Positions 1-10,299 of a stretch of 64,000 bases of DNA are shown here, one piece after another. The DNA comes from Molanna angustata (taxonomy: Eukaryota > Arthropoda > Insecta > Trichoptera > Molannidae), in the NCBI GenBank assembly GCA_963576475.1, contig OY754968.1:12201607-12265606 (forward strand). Reading direction: 5' to 3'. Within the stretch, counting starts at the first letter, position 1, and each line of letters begins with the position of its first letter. A program made the position numbers and the translations under genes. The notes beneath the pieces were generated by a model. It searched no databases and had not been told where the DNA came from. It saw only the letters and a list, made by a program, of their open reading frames with translations.

Positions 1-1440
1 AAATACATGTATTTAAATACTTATTTATCTCATAGATAGATATCTTCTTCTTCTAAAGGAGGTTGGCGATCATCACACTTAACTCATCCCGATCCTGAGA
101 TAACTCGTAAGTGACGCAGCATCTGGAATCTCGAACCACCCTCTGAGATTTTAAGGCCACGATTTTCTTTTATACCCAATATAGATCTACTGTTTATCTT
201 TAAGATATGCAAAGATCATTTGATTGATTTCTATGCGATATCCTAGCAAAGAAACCCTTTATGGGCAAATAACAAGTAAATATCAAATATTAATTAAACA
301 GGCACGTTAACTTTTGACTCTAAGTTGCGCGAATTATCGGAAGGGATTGCTTCATGGCAATAAACTCGCCTCGCAACTCGAATCACCATTGGTTGACCTT
401 AAATAAATTAGAATATTAAACAATGATGAAAATCGTCTCACAAATCCAGACTAGAATACACTGAATGACTGTATAACCACAGAAAATCGAATCATATTTC
501 TACAAAATGACATGTATGAAATCATCTATTTTTGATTCAATACTTCAATCTATTGCAGAAGGATTTTTATTGTAAATAATAATAGGTACATATGATAATT
601 AAAACTAGAACTTCAACTTATTCACTTGATACTCAGTAAATTTCTTGAGTGAGGGGACGGATGATTTTCATATCTACTAACCAAGAAAAAAATCCCAAAA
701 TTTGTTGCGCGAAGCCCAAGTGATTTTTCAAGATGTTAGGGAATAATTCTTCCTAAAATATGTGTATGATATCATGACTAGGGTCTCAAAAATCGTATGA
801 TATTAAAAAAACATACCTTTCTACAAACAAAGTTTCTTTTTCTACAGAACGTCTGTATTCAAACTAAAAGTATTAATTTTGATAGTAAATCCGATTGGTT
901 TAATAACACACATCGACGATCAACACAAATAAAATGCAAAATATTTCGTTTAATCGTTGAAATTAGAAAATGATCGGTGGTCCTAGGGCTGTCAGTAGGG
1001 AATCGAGTAGGTACATAAGTATTTTTTTTATTAGAAAGTGGATACTTTTAATGATTCTTGTATGACGAATCGCATACAGTCTCTGAGATCTGAGTGATGC
1101 TGACCAGACCAGACCAGACTGAGTCCCTTACTCCCTGGGTGGTTCGCCCATCATATCGAGACTTCATAATATTATGCCAAACAGACTCCCTTCCAGTATA
1201 CAGATCGTTCGTATATAGGATGAAATAATATTTTATTGGTTAGGTTCTCAATAATAATTACTGAAAAACAGTGTTTTATTTTGATAATATATTTTATGGA
1301 GAATCTACCAGTCTCATTCTATCGCTTTCAAAATCATTGCCCGTAATCTTTTTTACCAACATCCGCAATATTGACGATTGATAGGTACATATACTTTTTA
1401 AAAATAATGAATATGTCCTTTTAACAAATACATGAATACA
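1..1440. other. Unassigned AT-rich DNA
   Basis: No coding region is recognisable. A degraded 3' half of the tRNA-derived SINE (words like GGGCAAATAACAAGTA and CAAATATTAATTAA) may lie near 265-310. An imperfect run of ACCAGACC words lies near 1100-1120. Nothing else stands out. Confidence 0.5.
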
Positions 1441-1462
1441 TCCTCATACATTCCATAAATTA

Positions 1463-1545
1463 AGGTGAACGAAATCAGTCGTGGCAGGATTCGAACTCGC
1501 GACCACTGGATTATTAACCCAGCGCGATAAAGATGATTGGTGGCT
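1463..1545 (-). repeat. tRNA-like SINE fragment
   Basis: On the minus strand this reads as the 3' half of a tRNA: an anticodon-arm-like stem-loop followed by a T-arm with the polymerase III B-box word GAGTTCGAATCCTGCC. The 5' half and A box are missing or too mutated to see, and one T-stem pair is mismatched, so a functional tRNA gene is unlikely. A weaker relative (GTAAACGAAATTGGTCGAGGCAGG) lies near 12160. Confidence 0.4.
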
Positions 1546-1635
1546 AAAAATAAAAATTAGATAAAACACATTTGAATTTAAAAAAATAATTATAAATATA
1601 ACTATGTATTAAGTAAAAAACAACATTGCTCTATG

Positions 1636-1862
1636 TTATGAACCGGCTTAGAACTTTTTTATGTAAGACGAGACTTGTATGTGGATATAAATGCATGAGT
1701 TGTTCTTAATTTTATAAGGTTATGCACACCTGTCGCTGGATATTTCACACTGAGGGATATACCGGGATGGAAGGTACGTATGTATTTATATGTAAGAATT
1801 CTGCACGCCCGCACACCCGTCGTTGGTTACCTCACACTATGGGATATGCCGTGATTGTATGA
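1636..1862 (+). repeat. Family K repeat with duplicated 3' end
   Basis: This matches 47733-48004 in the same orientation (shared words ATAAATGCATG, CACCTGTCGCTGG, GGGATATGCCGTGAT). It carries two successive versions of the last ~60 bp (about 1727-1790 and 1800-1862), each ending in a GGGATAT..CCG..ATGG-like block and GTATGTAT. The upstream part is internally deleted relative to the other copy. No coding capacity is evident. Confidence 0.55.
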
Positions 1863-1869
1863 ATGTTTA

Positions 1870-2790
1870 TATTTTCAAAGGTTATAAATAAATATTCTAT
1901 AAAATTAATAACCTAAAAAATATTTTTATAAAATGTCAAAAAAAATCTAAAAAAACATAATCCATATTATCTTTTCCAATACATGGTGTTGCATTAACCT
2001 ACTAAGTTATATTATTTTTTATTCTGTCAAGTAGAATTATAAATTGTTATTGCCATTGTATTGTACAACGGAAGATGATCAGAGAATATGAAGTTTTTGT
2101 CCCAATGGCCACCGAGTACCACGCGATAGTCGTGTGTTACCTATACCCAAATTAAAACATGAATTATTTATTTGTTATATACACTCATATATTTATTTTT
2201 AAAATGTTATCGGAACCAGTCCATTTAGATGACAGTTAATATAAAAACGCCAATAATTTGGAGGGAAAAAATATGTGGCCATTACTCATATGAGATTTTC
2301 GATTATTTATTTATCTACCTACCTGTGCGCATTTATCGTATAAGTATTTCGTCCTCTTTATTATTGTGACATTAAAATAATTTCATTTTTTGATTGGTCG
2401 AACACGCTGATGTACCTATGTGAATATCAGTGCAGATTAAGTATGCTTTTGAAGTAATTTATATAGGTCCGTACCTACCTACTCTACAATATATATAAAT
2501 TTTTTTAAAGTAAATGAACATCAAAAAGGTTTTTAAATGCTAAAAAAGATAAAAAGATAACAAATTAAATATGAATATGTGGTAATGGATATTATATAAT
2601 CGATTTATAGATTATTGAAAACAAAAATAGACAGACGTCCACTCTTAAATCAAAGATTATAATTAATAATAGTAATGAAATATTTATAGAGACGAAAACA
2701 AGTTCACGTACGAATACAAAGAAATATATCAACAAAATAAAAAGAAAAACAACTTTTCCGAATCAAAAATCCCAATACATTAAAAATCCC
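1870..2790. other. Unassigned AT-rich DNA
   Basis: I see no gene or recognisable element here. A tandem duplication of a ~17-bp word (AAAATCCCAATACATTA) occurs at the right edge, about 2765-2800, just before the LINE remnant. Confidence 0.5.
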
Positions 2791-2794
2791 AATA

Positions 2795-3637
2795 CATTAA
2801 AACAATTATATTGCTCTCTTGTCAGAGGTCAACTTGAGTACGCATCAACTATATGGAATCCCCAGTACAAGGTTTACATTCACTCGTTGGATCAAATTCA
2901 GAATAAATTCATTAAATATTCAAACTACCGTTGTAACAATAGGTACTTACCAACCTACTATACTAACTTCTTTGACCACGCGACGCACAATTTCAGACCT
3001 TATGTTCCTTCATAGTATACTAAATGGAAACATAGAATGTCATGAAATTCTTACCAATATCAAATTTAATACATCTACTCGCCGGACAAGACATACGTCA
3101 CTTTTCTTCTCCAATGTCTGTAAAACAAATGCTTCCAAAAACGCTCCGATTAACAGAATGATAAACTTATTTAACTCTTACGAAAAAAATGCCGACTTAG
3201 ACATATTTTTTGATTCACATATAACATTCAAAAATAAACTTATATCTAACATCGTGACATTATAACAATTAGGTACTGATTAATTTTATTTTTCCCAACC
3301 ACCCTCACCAATATATTTTCTTTTTCTTCCCAACTCATGAATCTGTCAATATATGTTCGTCTACACACACATGCACACCCTCTCACACACACACACACAC
3401 ACATACACACCCACACACTCACACTCTTTCTAGATATCTCTTTCACTCACACATGTATTACTCTTCTCTCATGCGCGCACCACACTAATTCACACTTTTT
3501 TGTTGTATTATTTTGATATTAGGTATAGTACGTAAGAGGTACATGTTATTTTTGTATTTTTATTTATTTAATTTCAATAATTGTATGCATGTACTGTGTG
3601 CTGTCCTTGGTAAAATAAAATAAATAAATAAATAAAA
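2795..3637 (+). pseudogene. Jockey/CR1-like LINE ORF2 C-terminus and 3' UTR
   Basis: This is the extreme C-terminal part of a non-LTR retrotransposon reverse transcriptase protein. The first part reads LYCSLVRGQLEYASTIWNP followed by YIHSLDQIQNKFIKY, the usual end of the jockey/CR1 RT domain. A frameshift near 2970 moves the frame; the continuation reads RTISDLMFLHSILNGNI and CKTNASKNAPINRMINLFN, up to a stop at 3265. A UTR of about 370 bp follows, with a CA-rich microsatellite (3365-3425), and ends in a (AAAT)n tail near 3615-3637. There is no endonuclease or RT core, so the copy is heavily 5' truncated and dead. The exact clade within jockey/CR1 cannot be fixed by eye. Confidence 0.75.
3365..3425. 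repeat. CA-rich microsatellite in LINE 3' UTR
   Basis: Interrupted (CA)n tracts with CACACACACACACACACA as the longest pure run. They lie inside the 3' UTR of the LINE remnant. Confidence 0.85.
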
Positions 3638-3639
3638 GT

Positions 3640-4780
3640 CCTCAGCAGTTGATTTTCAGCATGATCCTAATATACATATTTTTTTATTATTTTAATATAT
3701 AAACCAATGTTTTTTGATTTTATTTTCATTAGTGAAATAATAAAGAATGATAACAAAAAAATACCAAACAGATAAAATACAGTGGGAAAGATTTTGAAGT
3801 TATTTCTATAACTTCCATTAAAAATGTGAAAGTTATAGAAATCAAATTTAATAATAACTTTCATAGACGATTCATTTGTTTGTATACCTATATTATGTTC
3901 TTTTATTTTCACAAATTATTTCTGCATATTTTTTTTCAACAACAAAAAATACACATTTCCATAAAAAGATTATTGTAATTTTTACACAAATTTGATGACA
4001 AGATCGACTTATTACACGACTCAAATAAGAAAATCATCTCGAATATCAGATATGGATATAAGATAAATGTGGAAAAATTTCTAAAAACGAGTCCGGTGAT
4101 TCGTGATAAATTTGCAAAATATTTAAAAAGTATGGCGTTATTGCTTCATATTTCCAGCAATACCAGAATATTATTAAAACTTACATGTCACATCTAGGTT
4201 TTATAGCGCACACAAAGAAACATGGAATAAAAGCGATATAAAGAGAAATCATATATATGAAGTTTTTGATCGAAGTCTATAATCGAATGCTAATCGACAC
4301 ATTATCATTGTTCGCGATCGATTTATAAATACGATAACATGTTTAATGTTCTTATGACCACATGCTATGAAACTACATTAAACCTACCTAGGGAACAACT
4401 ATATATTATTTTATATTAAATTTATGTTAATTTTCGCATACCTTTCTCAATGCATGTAGGTATTACGCACTTCTAGAAATAATATGACATATTCAAAGAT
4501 AATAAAAGCATTAGTTTTTTCATCAGAGCCTTTGGGTATACTAATAGTAAGTACACGACAATGCATTTCCTAAATTAAGACAAAAGTGGTATTATTCTCC
4601 ATTTTATTTTCTGCGACCCAAAACTGCCTCAGATTTCCAAGAAATTATTCGACGCCTTTTGGTCATATCCTCTCCTGTATTATTCTCTGGATTATACGTA
4701 CTTTTTTATGTATTTGATGGAAACATCACACGGACTTTTTCACCCAGCCCTCTCTCTACACGATGGAGATAGTTATAATT
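3640..4780. other. Unassigned AT-rich DNA
   Basis: No coding potential or repeat was recognised. A short imperfect hairpin (AAGTTATTTCTATAACTT) lies near 3795-3815. Confidence 0.5.
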
Positions 4781-4785
4781 TATAA

Positions 4786-4870
4786 TAGGCGATAGCTGTT
4801 GGCCAGGATCGGAATGTTTGGGGTTCGATTCTCTCTAATCTGCCAGGGACACGACGCGATGGTATGCTCG
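4786..4870 (+). repeat. tRNA-headed SINE with RTE-like 3' end
   Basis: A region with an A-box-like TAGCTGTTGGCCAGG and a B box GGGTTCGATTCT at 4821-4832 is followed by CAGGGACACGACGCGATGG and TATG. The last part closely resembles the 3' end of the family A LINEs in this window (GAGGGACATGGCGTGATGG then TATG). I read it as a tRNA-derived SINE that has acquired a LINE tail. A related head fragment lies at 36314-36385. Length and subfamily are uncertain. Confidence 0.5.
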
Positions 4871-4879
4871 TTTTTCAGT

Positions 4880-5245
4880 GCATTTCTTCCTACGATCCTA
4901 CGAAGTAAGGATTAATAGAAAACTTAGTTTAGAGTCATTGAAGTCGGTTAATTATTATTGTTTGGAATAATTAAATGTTACGCACTGGGTATGTAGGTAC
5001 ATAATAGGTTTTATTGGTTTGAATTGCACTTGGAGTAACTAGGGAGGTCGTAATTGCAGATATCTGTTAGAATTTATGCTCCAATTAAGAATCCAGCTTA
5101 TATCTGCGCAAGGAGAAAGAAAGAGAAGCTTGTATAGAATGATAATATAAATCATGAAGCCGTCCATTGTGACATTTTTTTCTGTTGTTAATTAAAGTCT
5201 GTGTAATGAATGCCAATCACCGCGAGGATCTCACCGAATCTCCAC
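4880..5245. other. No feature recognised
   Basis: AT-rich DNA with no gene, repeat or notable structure that I can support. Confidence 0.4.
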
Positions 5246-5250
5246 GTACC

Positions 5251-5350
5251 TACATACCATCACGCTGTTTACCTGTTATCGAGGTAGACAGAGTGAATCG
5301 TGCGCCAAACACTTCTGTCTTTGCATAGTCGGTCTTCGTGGTTTCCTACC
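5251..5350 (-). repeat. 3' end of an RTE-like LINE or SINE
   Basis: Read on the minus strand, the block ends in CACTCTGTCTACC, then AGCGTGATGGTATGTA. This is the same 3'-terminal signature as family A elsewhere (CTCTCTGCCTACC ... GCGTGATGGTATGTA). The upstream part matches no other copy here, so it may be a diverged LINE or a SINE sharing the tail. Confidence 0.5.
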
Positions 5351-5409
5351 TTCATCACCACTCGCTCTGCATATGGGGACTGCATATGAGGATATCACTC
5401 CCTTCACAG

Positions 5410-5800
5410 AACGCAAAATGAACGAATAAAACGCAAAGTACGAAGAATAACTCACGGAACCTACTAGATCAGCAATCTCGGCAATATAGTGAAAGAAGAA
5501 GAATCAACAAATGTGAATAGAAGATTCACACTTGTGGTCTGCAACACTTGACATAAGATCCTTTTACATACAGTGCATCAGAGATGTGACCAAGTTCTCT
5601 GGAAAGTGTCGACTTTACGGGAATCTTCTGAAAGTAAGACACTATCTTTATTAATGACAGAATTTCTCAAACGCTTTCAAATTGTTTTTCGAGATCACAA
5701 ATCCGCTTGACCATTACTTAACCTTAAAGAGGCCAACAAACGGCAACAACGAGCTCCGATCCATTGGATGGCAATACTTCGTTCCTTGGCGCTTTAGTTA
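5410..5800. other. No feature recognised
   Basis: Moderately AT-rich sequence without coding potential or a repeat match in this window. Confidence 0.4.
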
Positions 5801-5807
5801 GATATTT

Positions 5808-5925
5808 TTATTGCTTTTCGGGCAATAAACAAGTACAAGGTATGACCAATATTAATTACCACGCACCCAATAACAAGTTGCCACACTATGGAAACTTGTG
5901 ATATCAATCAACTCACACATTTCAA
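5808..5925 (-). repeat. Old copy of tRNA-derived SINE Z, 3' half
   Basis: This matches the 3' half of the SINE seen at 53202-53440 (CACGCACCCAATAACAAGTTGCCACA and a GGGCAATAAACAAGTAC version of its end). The tRNA-like head is missing. It is more diverged than the neighbouring copy at 6073-6229. Confidence 0.6.
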
Positions 5926-6072
5926 AACTGTACCTCCTCCATATCCGATAGGAAAAATAGGCAATGGCATAAAGTACATACAAGTAATTATACAAAAAAA
6001 AATTGAAACGCATTGAAATAATCAGAAAGTTATTTCTCAAAAACAAAAATGTAAAAATCATCCATTAATATT

Positions 6073-6229
6073 TATTTATTTAATACTTTTCTCGGGCAAC
6101 TAACAGGTACTATGTCAAATATTAATTTAACACGCACCCAATAAAAATTTGCCACATTATGGAATCGAATCCGGGACCTTTGGATCAGCAGTACCCAGAT
6201 ACCCAACCAACTGAGCCACGAAGGCCGAC
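6073..6229 (-). repeat. tRNA-derived SINE Z with internal deletion
   Basis: On the minus strand it begins CGGCCTTCGTGGCTCAGTTGG (A box), has a B box GGATTCGATTCC, and ends GTTGCCCGAGAAAAGTATT plus an (AAAT)n tail. About 65 bp between the tRNA-like head and the 3' half, present in other copies, is missing. The insertion is bounded by the 6-bp direct repeat AATATT at 6067-6072 and 6230-6235, which I read as the target-site duplication. Confidence 0.75.
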
Positions 6230-6239
6230 AATATTGATG

Positions 6240-6890
6240 TTTAGATAGTAAAAAAGAGACACAAAAGTGATCATATTCATTCCCAAGATTAATAATATAT
6301 TGTTGATAATATTATTATTTCATATATTGTTTTATTGCACAGCCTTCTGAGTGACCTCATTTCCGTGGCATTTATTCTACTATCATGCTCTATTTTCCAC
6401 GCTGATCCGACGCGAATCTTTGTCGTTGAGCCACTGTGATCTATTAAAGTCAGATAGCCGTCGTAGTCGCTTCTACTGCGAAATTAAAACGAGGTGATTT
6501 TTCTAAATAAATAAAAATCAACACAACAACACCCCCTCCCCTGAACATAAATACATTGGCAGAGGAACAAATCGTTCGGCCATGTTCTCCTGTGATGAAC
6601 AAACCCCGACAGAATTTAAATTAGCGCTTTTCCAAAAGCAATAATCATTATAAATGAACGTCGCGGATTACGACCAATCTCTCGTCCCCGGGTAGCTTTA
6701 AGAACAGAGAACAACACGCGACAAGTCGAACTTTATTAAATTTTAGATCGAAGCTTTACAACCGGCTGTTATACTAATGCAATAAAGGCGACACAATACA
6801 TACAACTTGAAACATACCTGCTTGATTTATTCGTACCTATACATTTATAGGAATGAGAAAGAGAAAGAGGAACGAAAAAAAAATATTACG
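6240..6890. other. Unique sequence, part GC-richer
   Basis: No repeat is recognised. The part from about 6590 to 6780 is less AT-rich and contains ordered-looking sequence (CCCCGACAG, GTCGCGGATTACGACC, CGTCCCCGGG) unlike its surroundings. It could be conserved noncoding DNA, but nothing here proves that. Confidence 0.25.
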
Positions 6891-6893
6891 AAT

Positions 6894-6957
6894 TTATGTA
6901 CACCACGTGCACGAAGGCAGGTTTATTGACTTTAGGTAATCTCTTCCAACCAACGAA
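6894..6957 (-). repeat. Family F retroposon tail (degraded)
   Basis: This contains the family F core, a short hairpin region followed by CTTCCAACCAAC (minus: GTTGGTTGGAAGAGATTACC). It matches 7022-7094, 13296-13366, 19890-19965, 36600-36685 and 42793-42899. Confidence 0.5.
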
Positions 6958-7021
6958 GAAGTCTCGTGAAGTCTCAAAAGTAAATTTGGTGAAATAGCAT
7001 CAAGTGAGTCATTATTTATTT

Positions 7022-7094
7022 TTACTTCATGTACCATGCTGTGTACCATGGCGGGTTTTTTGCCATGAGTAAATTTCTTCCAACCAACCAAAGC
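7022..7094 (-). repeat. Family F retroposon tail
   Basis: Minus strand: GGTTGGTTGGAAGAAATTTAC then a GGCAAAAAACCCGCCATGG core. It has the same layout as the other family F copies: a conserved TTGGAAG start, then a hairpin around GGCA, then a short tail. Confidence 0.5.
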
Positions 7095-7299
7095 TACGTG
7101 ATGCCATAAAAAGTGAAGTGGTAGGTACATTAAATTTATAACAATAAACAAACAAAAATAAACACGTAATATTATTAAATGTTAAATCATAGCAAGAAAA
7201 AAAGGAGGGAGATAGAGGTGAGATGTGAGGGAAGATGGGGAAGGAGTAACAATTAAGAGTTATATTATAAGACAGGTATAACGGCATTATTTTTTTTTA

Positions 7300-7840
7300 A
7301 AAGGGTGAATCAATTGAGACGTCGTATAATGTTCCATAGACTTGCTGATTGCACTTCAAAAGAGGAACTGTGAAAGTCAGTAGAGTGAATGGGAATAGCT
7401 AGTGTCGTACGATCAGCAGATCGCACCTACCTACCTAAGAAAAAAAATAACACAACCATAGACAGACTAATCATTTAAATGAGAATAGATAGGAGGGAAT
7501 TATAAGGCGTTTGCAGGAATATTCGGGAAATAATTGAATTATAGGTTAACTATACCAATTGATTGAAAAAAAATATCCGTCTGTAAAATCAACAATATTT
7601 TAATAAACGAAATTGTATGTAAAATGTTTATTTTCCCCGTTCGATGATTTTGCATTATTATCTTCCGCATAATAATTTACGCAGGATCTATCTAATTTAA
7701 TTCTATTTTATTAAAAAAATATATAATGATTATAACTGCTGACCAAGTTATATGCATACTTATTCCAGTGCTAACAGTGGTATAATTTATTTCATTTTAG
7801 GAGAAATTTATATTAAATTTTAAACAAGAAGAATAAGATA
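7300..7840. other. No feature recognised
   Basis: AT-rich sequence. Open frames here lack any recognisable domain. Confidence 0.4.
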
Positions 7841-7844
7841 ATGA

Positions 7845-7982
7845 TATAGTTATCGTCAAACTTCTTGAGCCATTTATCCGTGGAGGCGAGCGATTTGCAC
7901 ATTTTATCAACCAATCAAAAAGACACATATTTGCGCTCTGCGCACTCAGAAGCCTGGCTCAAGTTTCGATAATTATACTATA
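7845..7982. mobile_element. Small foldback element (MITE-like)
   Basis: The ends are inverted copies of each other: TATAGTTATCG..AAACTT..TTGAGCCA on the left and TGGCTCAAGTTTCGATAATTATA on the right, with a 3-bp and a 1-bp indel between arms. The interior (~95 bp) has no coding capacity. No target-site duplication is obvious. Confidence 0.5.
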
Positions 7983-8105
7983 CCATCAGGACATGCCCCT
8001 TTTATTAAGGTGGGCAGACAGAAATATTTGTTTTTGCCTCACTCTCATTTATTACCTACTGAAATATGTTAAACAAAAGTACAAAAATGATTGTGGAAAT
8101 GGTGG

Positions 8106-8190
8106 TACAACTGAGGACAGACGGAGTTGGAGGCAGAAATTGAAGGAAACTAAGACTCGATTTAGGCTATAGCGCCATCGAAGATTTGGT
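8106..8190 (+). pseudogene. Family B LINE, 3' terminal fragment
   Basis: Only the last codons of a non-LTR retrotransposon ORF2 remain: TEDRRSWRQKLKETKTRFRL, a stop, then GCGCCATCGAAGA. The layout (WRR..LEEA..GL, stop, RHRR) is the same as in other family B copies at 20270, 37058, 56629 and 61364. Everything upstream is lost. Confidence 0.5.
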
Positions 8191-8454
8191 TAGTTCCGAC
8201 TGCCTCGCAAGAGAACCTGCGGATTTATGTTAGGTATTATTGTTTTTGTCTGGATTTGTCGTATTTGCTTGACCACAAATGAACAATGTACTGATGATAT
8301 TGTACGCACGGTGTTGGTGATCGCGGTGTCCTGTGGAGAGAGAGAAAGAGAGCTAGGGTGGGTAGACCAGATAGAAAGTTTGTTTGTATCGGATGTTTAG
8401 AAGATTCGATAATAAATCAGCGTGTCCGAAACATTAATTCAAATCAAATTAGGG

Positions 8455-8600
8455 TTCGGTAATCCCCTGCGTCAGTGCGGGGCTGCGAGTCATCCGTCTG
8501 GACGAGGCCGGGGGCGCTAATCGCCCGCCATCCCCTTCCATCCCCTCCCTTGCCCGGCCCTTTGCCCGCCATATACCACCCCCGTGGCGCGCAAAAAGAC
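8455..8600. other. GC-rich island
   Basis: A ~145-bp stretch rich in G and C (GCGGGGCTGCGAGTC, GGCCGGGGGCGCTAATCGCC, CTTGCCCGGCCC) stands out sharply from the flanking DNA. It has no long open frame and no similarity to other repeats here. A small hairpin GGGCG/CTAAT/CGCCC is visible. It may be a regulatory element or a conserved noncoding block; function is unknown. Confidence 0.35.
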
Positions 8601-8981
8601 CATTAGTTTCAAGAACATCCTCCGCTTCTTAGGCTCCCGATAACAACATCCCGACTAAAATTATCTCTCCAGTGAACAAATCGACGTATCTTTAAACCTT
8701 CCTTAGTGGATAAACAATCGTCTTCATCGCCAGATATTTAATTTGGAATTCACTAACAGAAGACGAACAATCCATCACTAGTTTGTTTCGCACATCAATT
8801 TTACCATCTTGCTTGGTATATAGTGTTTATAAACTTTATTATTTAATTAATACATTTATGTTGATTTGAAATTATTTTTATTCAACTGTCGATTAATTTC
8901 TCTTAACAAATCGACTGTTTTAAGCCAAGACGGGTACTGGGTAGGAATATTTTGTATGGCGAAATTGACTTTTTGCATGCA

Positions 8982-9532
8982 TTGCGAAATTGACTTTCGC
9001 AACATATCAAGAGACGCTAAAGTTGCCATTCATAACGCAATCGTAGTGCCAACCCTGACGTATGCAAGTGAGACCTGGACATGGCAGAAGTCGCACGAAA
9101 GCAGAATAAATGCAGTTGAAATGAGATCGCTTAGAAGAATTTGTAACAGAACGATTTATGATAGAGTTCGGAATGAAGATACAAGGAAAGAATGTAAGAT
9201 AAAGAAAGATGTAATTAACAGAATAAAAGTTAACACATTGAGATGGTTTGGCCACTTGGGGAGAATGAACGAAGAACGCCTAACGAAGAAAATATACAAA
9301 GCTGACAGGAACGGAATAAGAGGTCGCGGGCGCCCAAGAAAAGGATGGCACGACCATGTAAACGATATTTTGAAAGATGGAAATGTAAGAAGCGTGAACA
9401 ACAGACGAACATGTATAAGACGATGTATGAATGTTGAGGAGGCGATGAATGCGTGTCAAGATAGAAAAATGTGGCGTTCGGTTCTCTCTGCCTACCCCGT
9501 GAGGGACATGGCGTGATGGTATGTATGTATGT
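8982..9532 (+). pseudogene. Family A (RTE-like) LINE, ORF2 C-terminal fragment
   Basis: An open frame runs to the stop at 9516 and encodes the C-terminal part of a non-LTR reverse transcriptase: VAIHNAIVVPTLTYASETWT (end of the RT thumb), a block with LRWFGHLGRMNEERLTKKIY, then GRGRPRKGWHDHVNDIL, a cysteine-bearing RRTCIRRCM, and the terminal WRSVLSAYPVRDMA. The short 3' end GCGTGATGG(TATG)n follows. The 14-bp direct repeat ACTTTTTGCATGCA flanks it at 8968-8981 and 9533-9546. The 5' junction also carries a second copy of target sequence (GCGAAATTGACTTT). The coding part is intact from the truncation point, so the insertion is fairly young. It splits LTR-type sequence. Confidence 0.8.
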
Positions 9533-9546
9533 ACTTTTTGCATGCA

Positions 9547-9860
9547 AAATGTGATGTATCTTCGTGTCGACGGAGATTCCCGAATGCGTAGTCGGATGCA
9601 TTGAATGAACAGTGCGTTTTTCTTCTTCCTAGGCCGATCGTGAAAACACCGTGTATAATATCGTGTAACTATTATTTGTGATATATTTGCGTGCATATTT
9701 TGAGAACTGCTTATTTTATATTGTATATTGTAAATAGTTATAATTTTGTATGTGTAATAAAGTCGCTTTGAATAATATTCTGGACTTGTCACTCACATAC
9801 TCAACAAGTGGCGACGAGGATGGGATTCGAATGAATTCAGGATGAATTCGAATGATGGGA
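9547..9860 (+). mobile_element. LTR retrotransposon 3' LTR end and tRNA-Ser-type primer binding site
   Basis: At 9809 the sequence TGGCGACGAGGATGGGAT begins, two bases after a terminal ...CTCAACA. It is complementary to the 3' end of insect-type tRNA-Ser (a ...CTCGTCGCCA end), a known primer for some gypsy-type (for example mag-like) elements. Upstream lies LTR-like DNA with a polyadenylation signal AATAAA at 9756-9761. The LTR start is unclear; it probably lies left of the family A insertion, near 8950, because the 14-bp duplication shows that the flanks were once continuous. No gag, pol or second LTR follows, so only an LTR and leader survive. Confidence 0.55.
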
Positions 9861-9894
9861 TATATGGATAAATTCAGTTTTCGAAGTAGAACAT

Positions 9895-10150
9895 TTCATG
9901 CGATTATTTTTGTGTGGGTGTGTGTCCGTCCCCCCTTATAACTTTTGAACTGCTTGATGCACATACCTACCTAGTCCAAAATTTCAAAATATATAGAAAA
10001 TTTTCTACAAAACTTTTATACTCAGAATTTTTTAATATTCATTCCATTTTGTTCCATTCAGGGGTTATAAATATTTGAATTTTATTTTATATATCATATC
10101 TCAAATACCGTAAAAGCTAAAACGCTAAAAAAATGTATAAATAGCTATAG
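9895..10150 (+). repeat. Dispersed repeat M
   Basis: It contains GTCCGTCCCCCCTTATAACT, GAACTGCTTGATGC, a CAAAATTTCAAAATATAT block, CTACAAAACTTTTA, and later GGGGTTATAA and ACCGTAAAAGCTAAAACGCT. The same blocks occur in the same order on the minus strand at 52620-53000. No coding sequence or termini are recognised. Confidence 0.55.
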
Positions 10151-10299
10151 TCAAATATAATATCTCAATTATGTTTGTATGATAAAGATCCAGAATTTTT
10201 CACACTTATTTGATTAACATAAACATTTTTTAATTATAAATTTAATTAGCAATTTATTTCACTTAAAGGCCCTTTCACACTAAAACTGCGATCATAGTT

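Noticed and set aside
6894..7287. Two overlapping minus-strand frames (85 and 86 codons)
   Set aside because: Run through family F tails and GA-rich sequence; no conserved motif.
9230..9792. Long minus-strand frames (123 and 170 codons)
   Set aside because: Antisense of the family A copy and of the LTR; both are composition effects.
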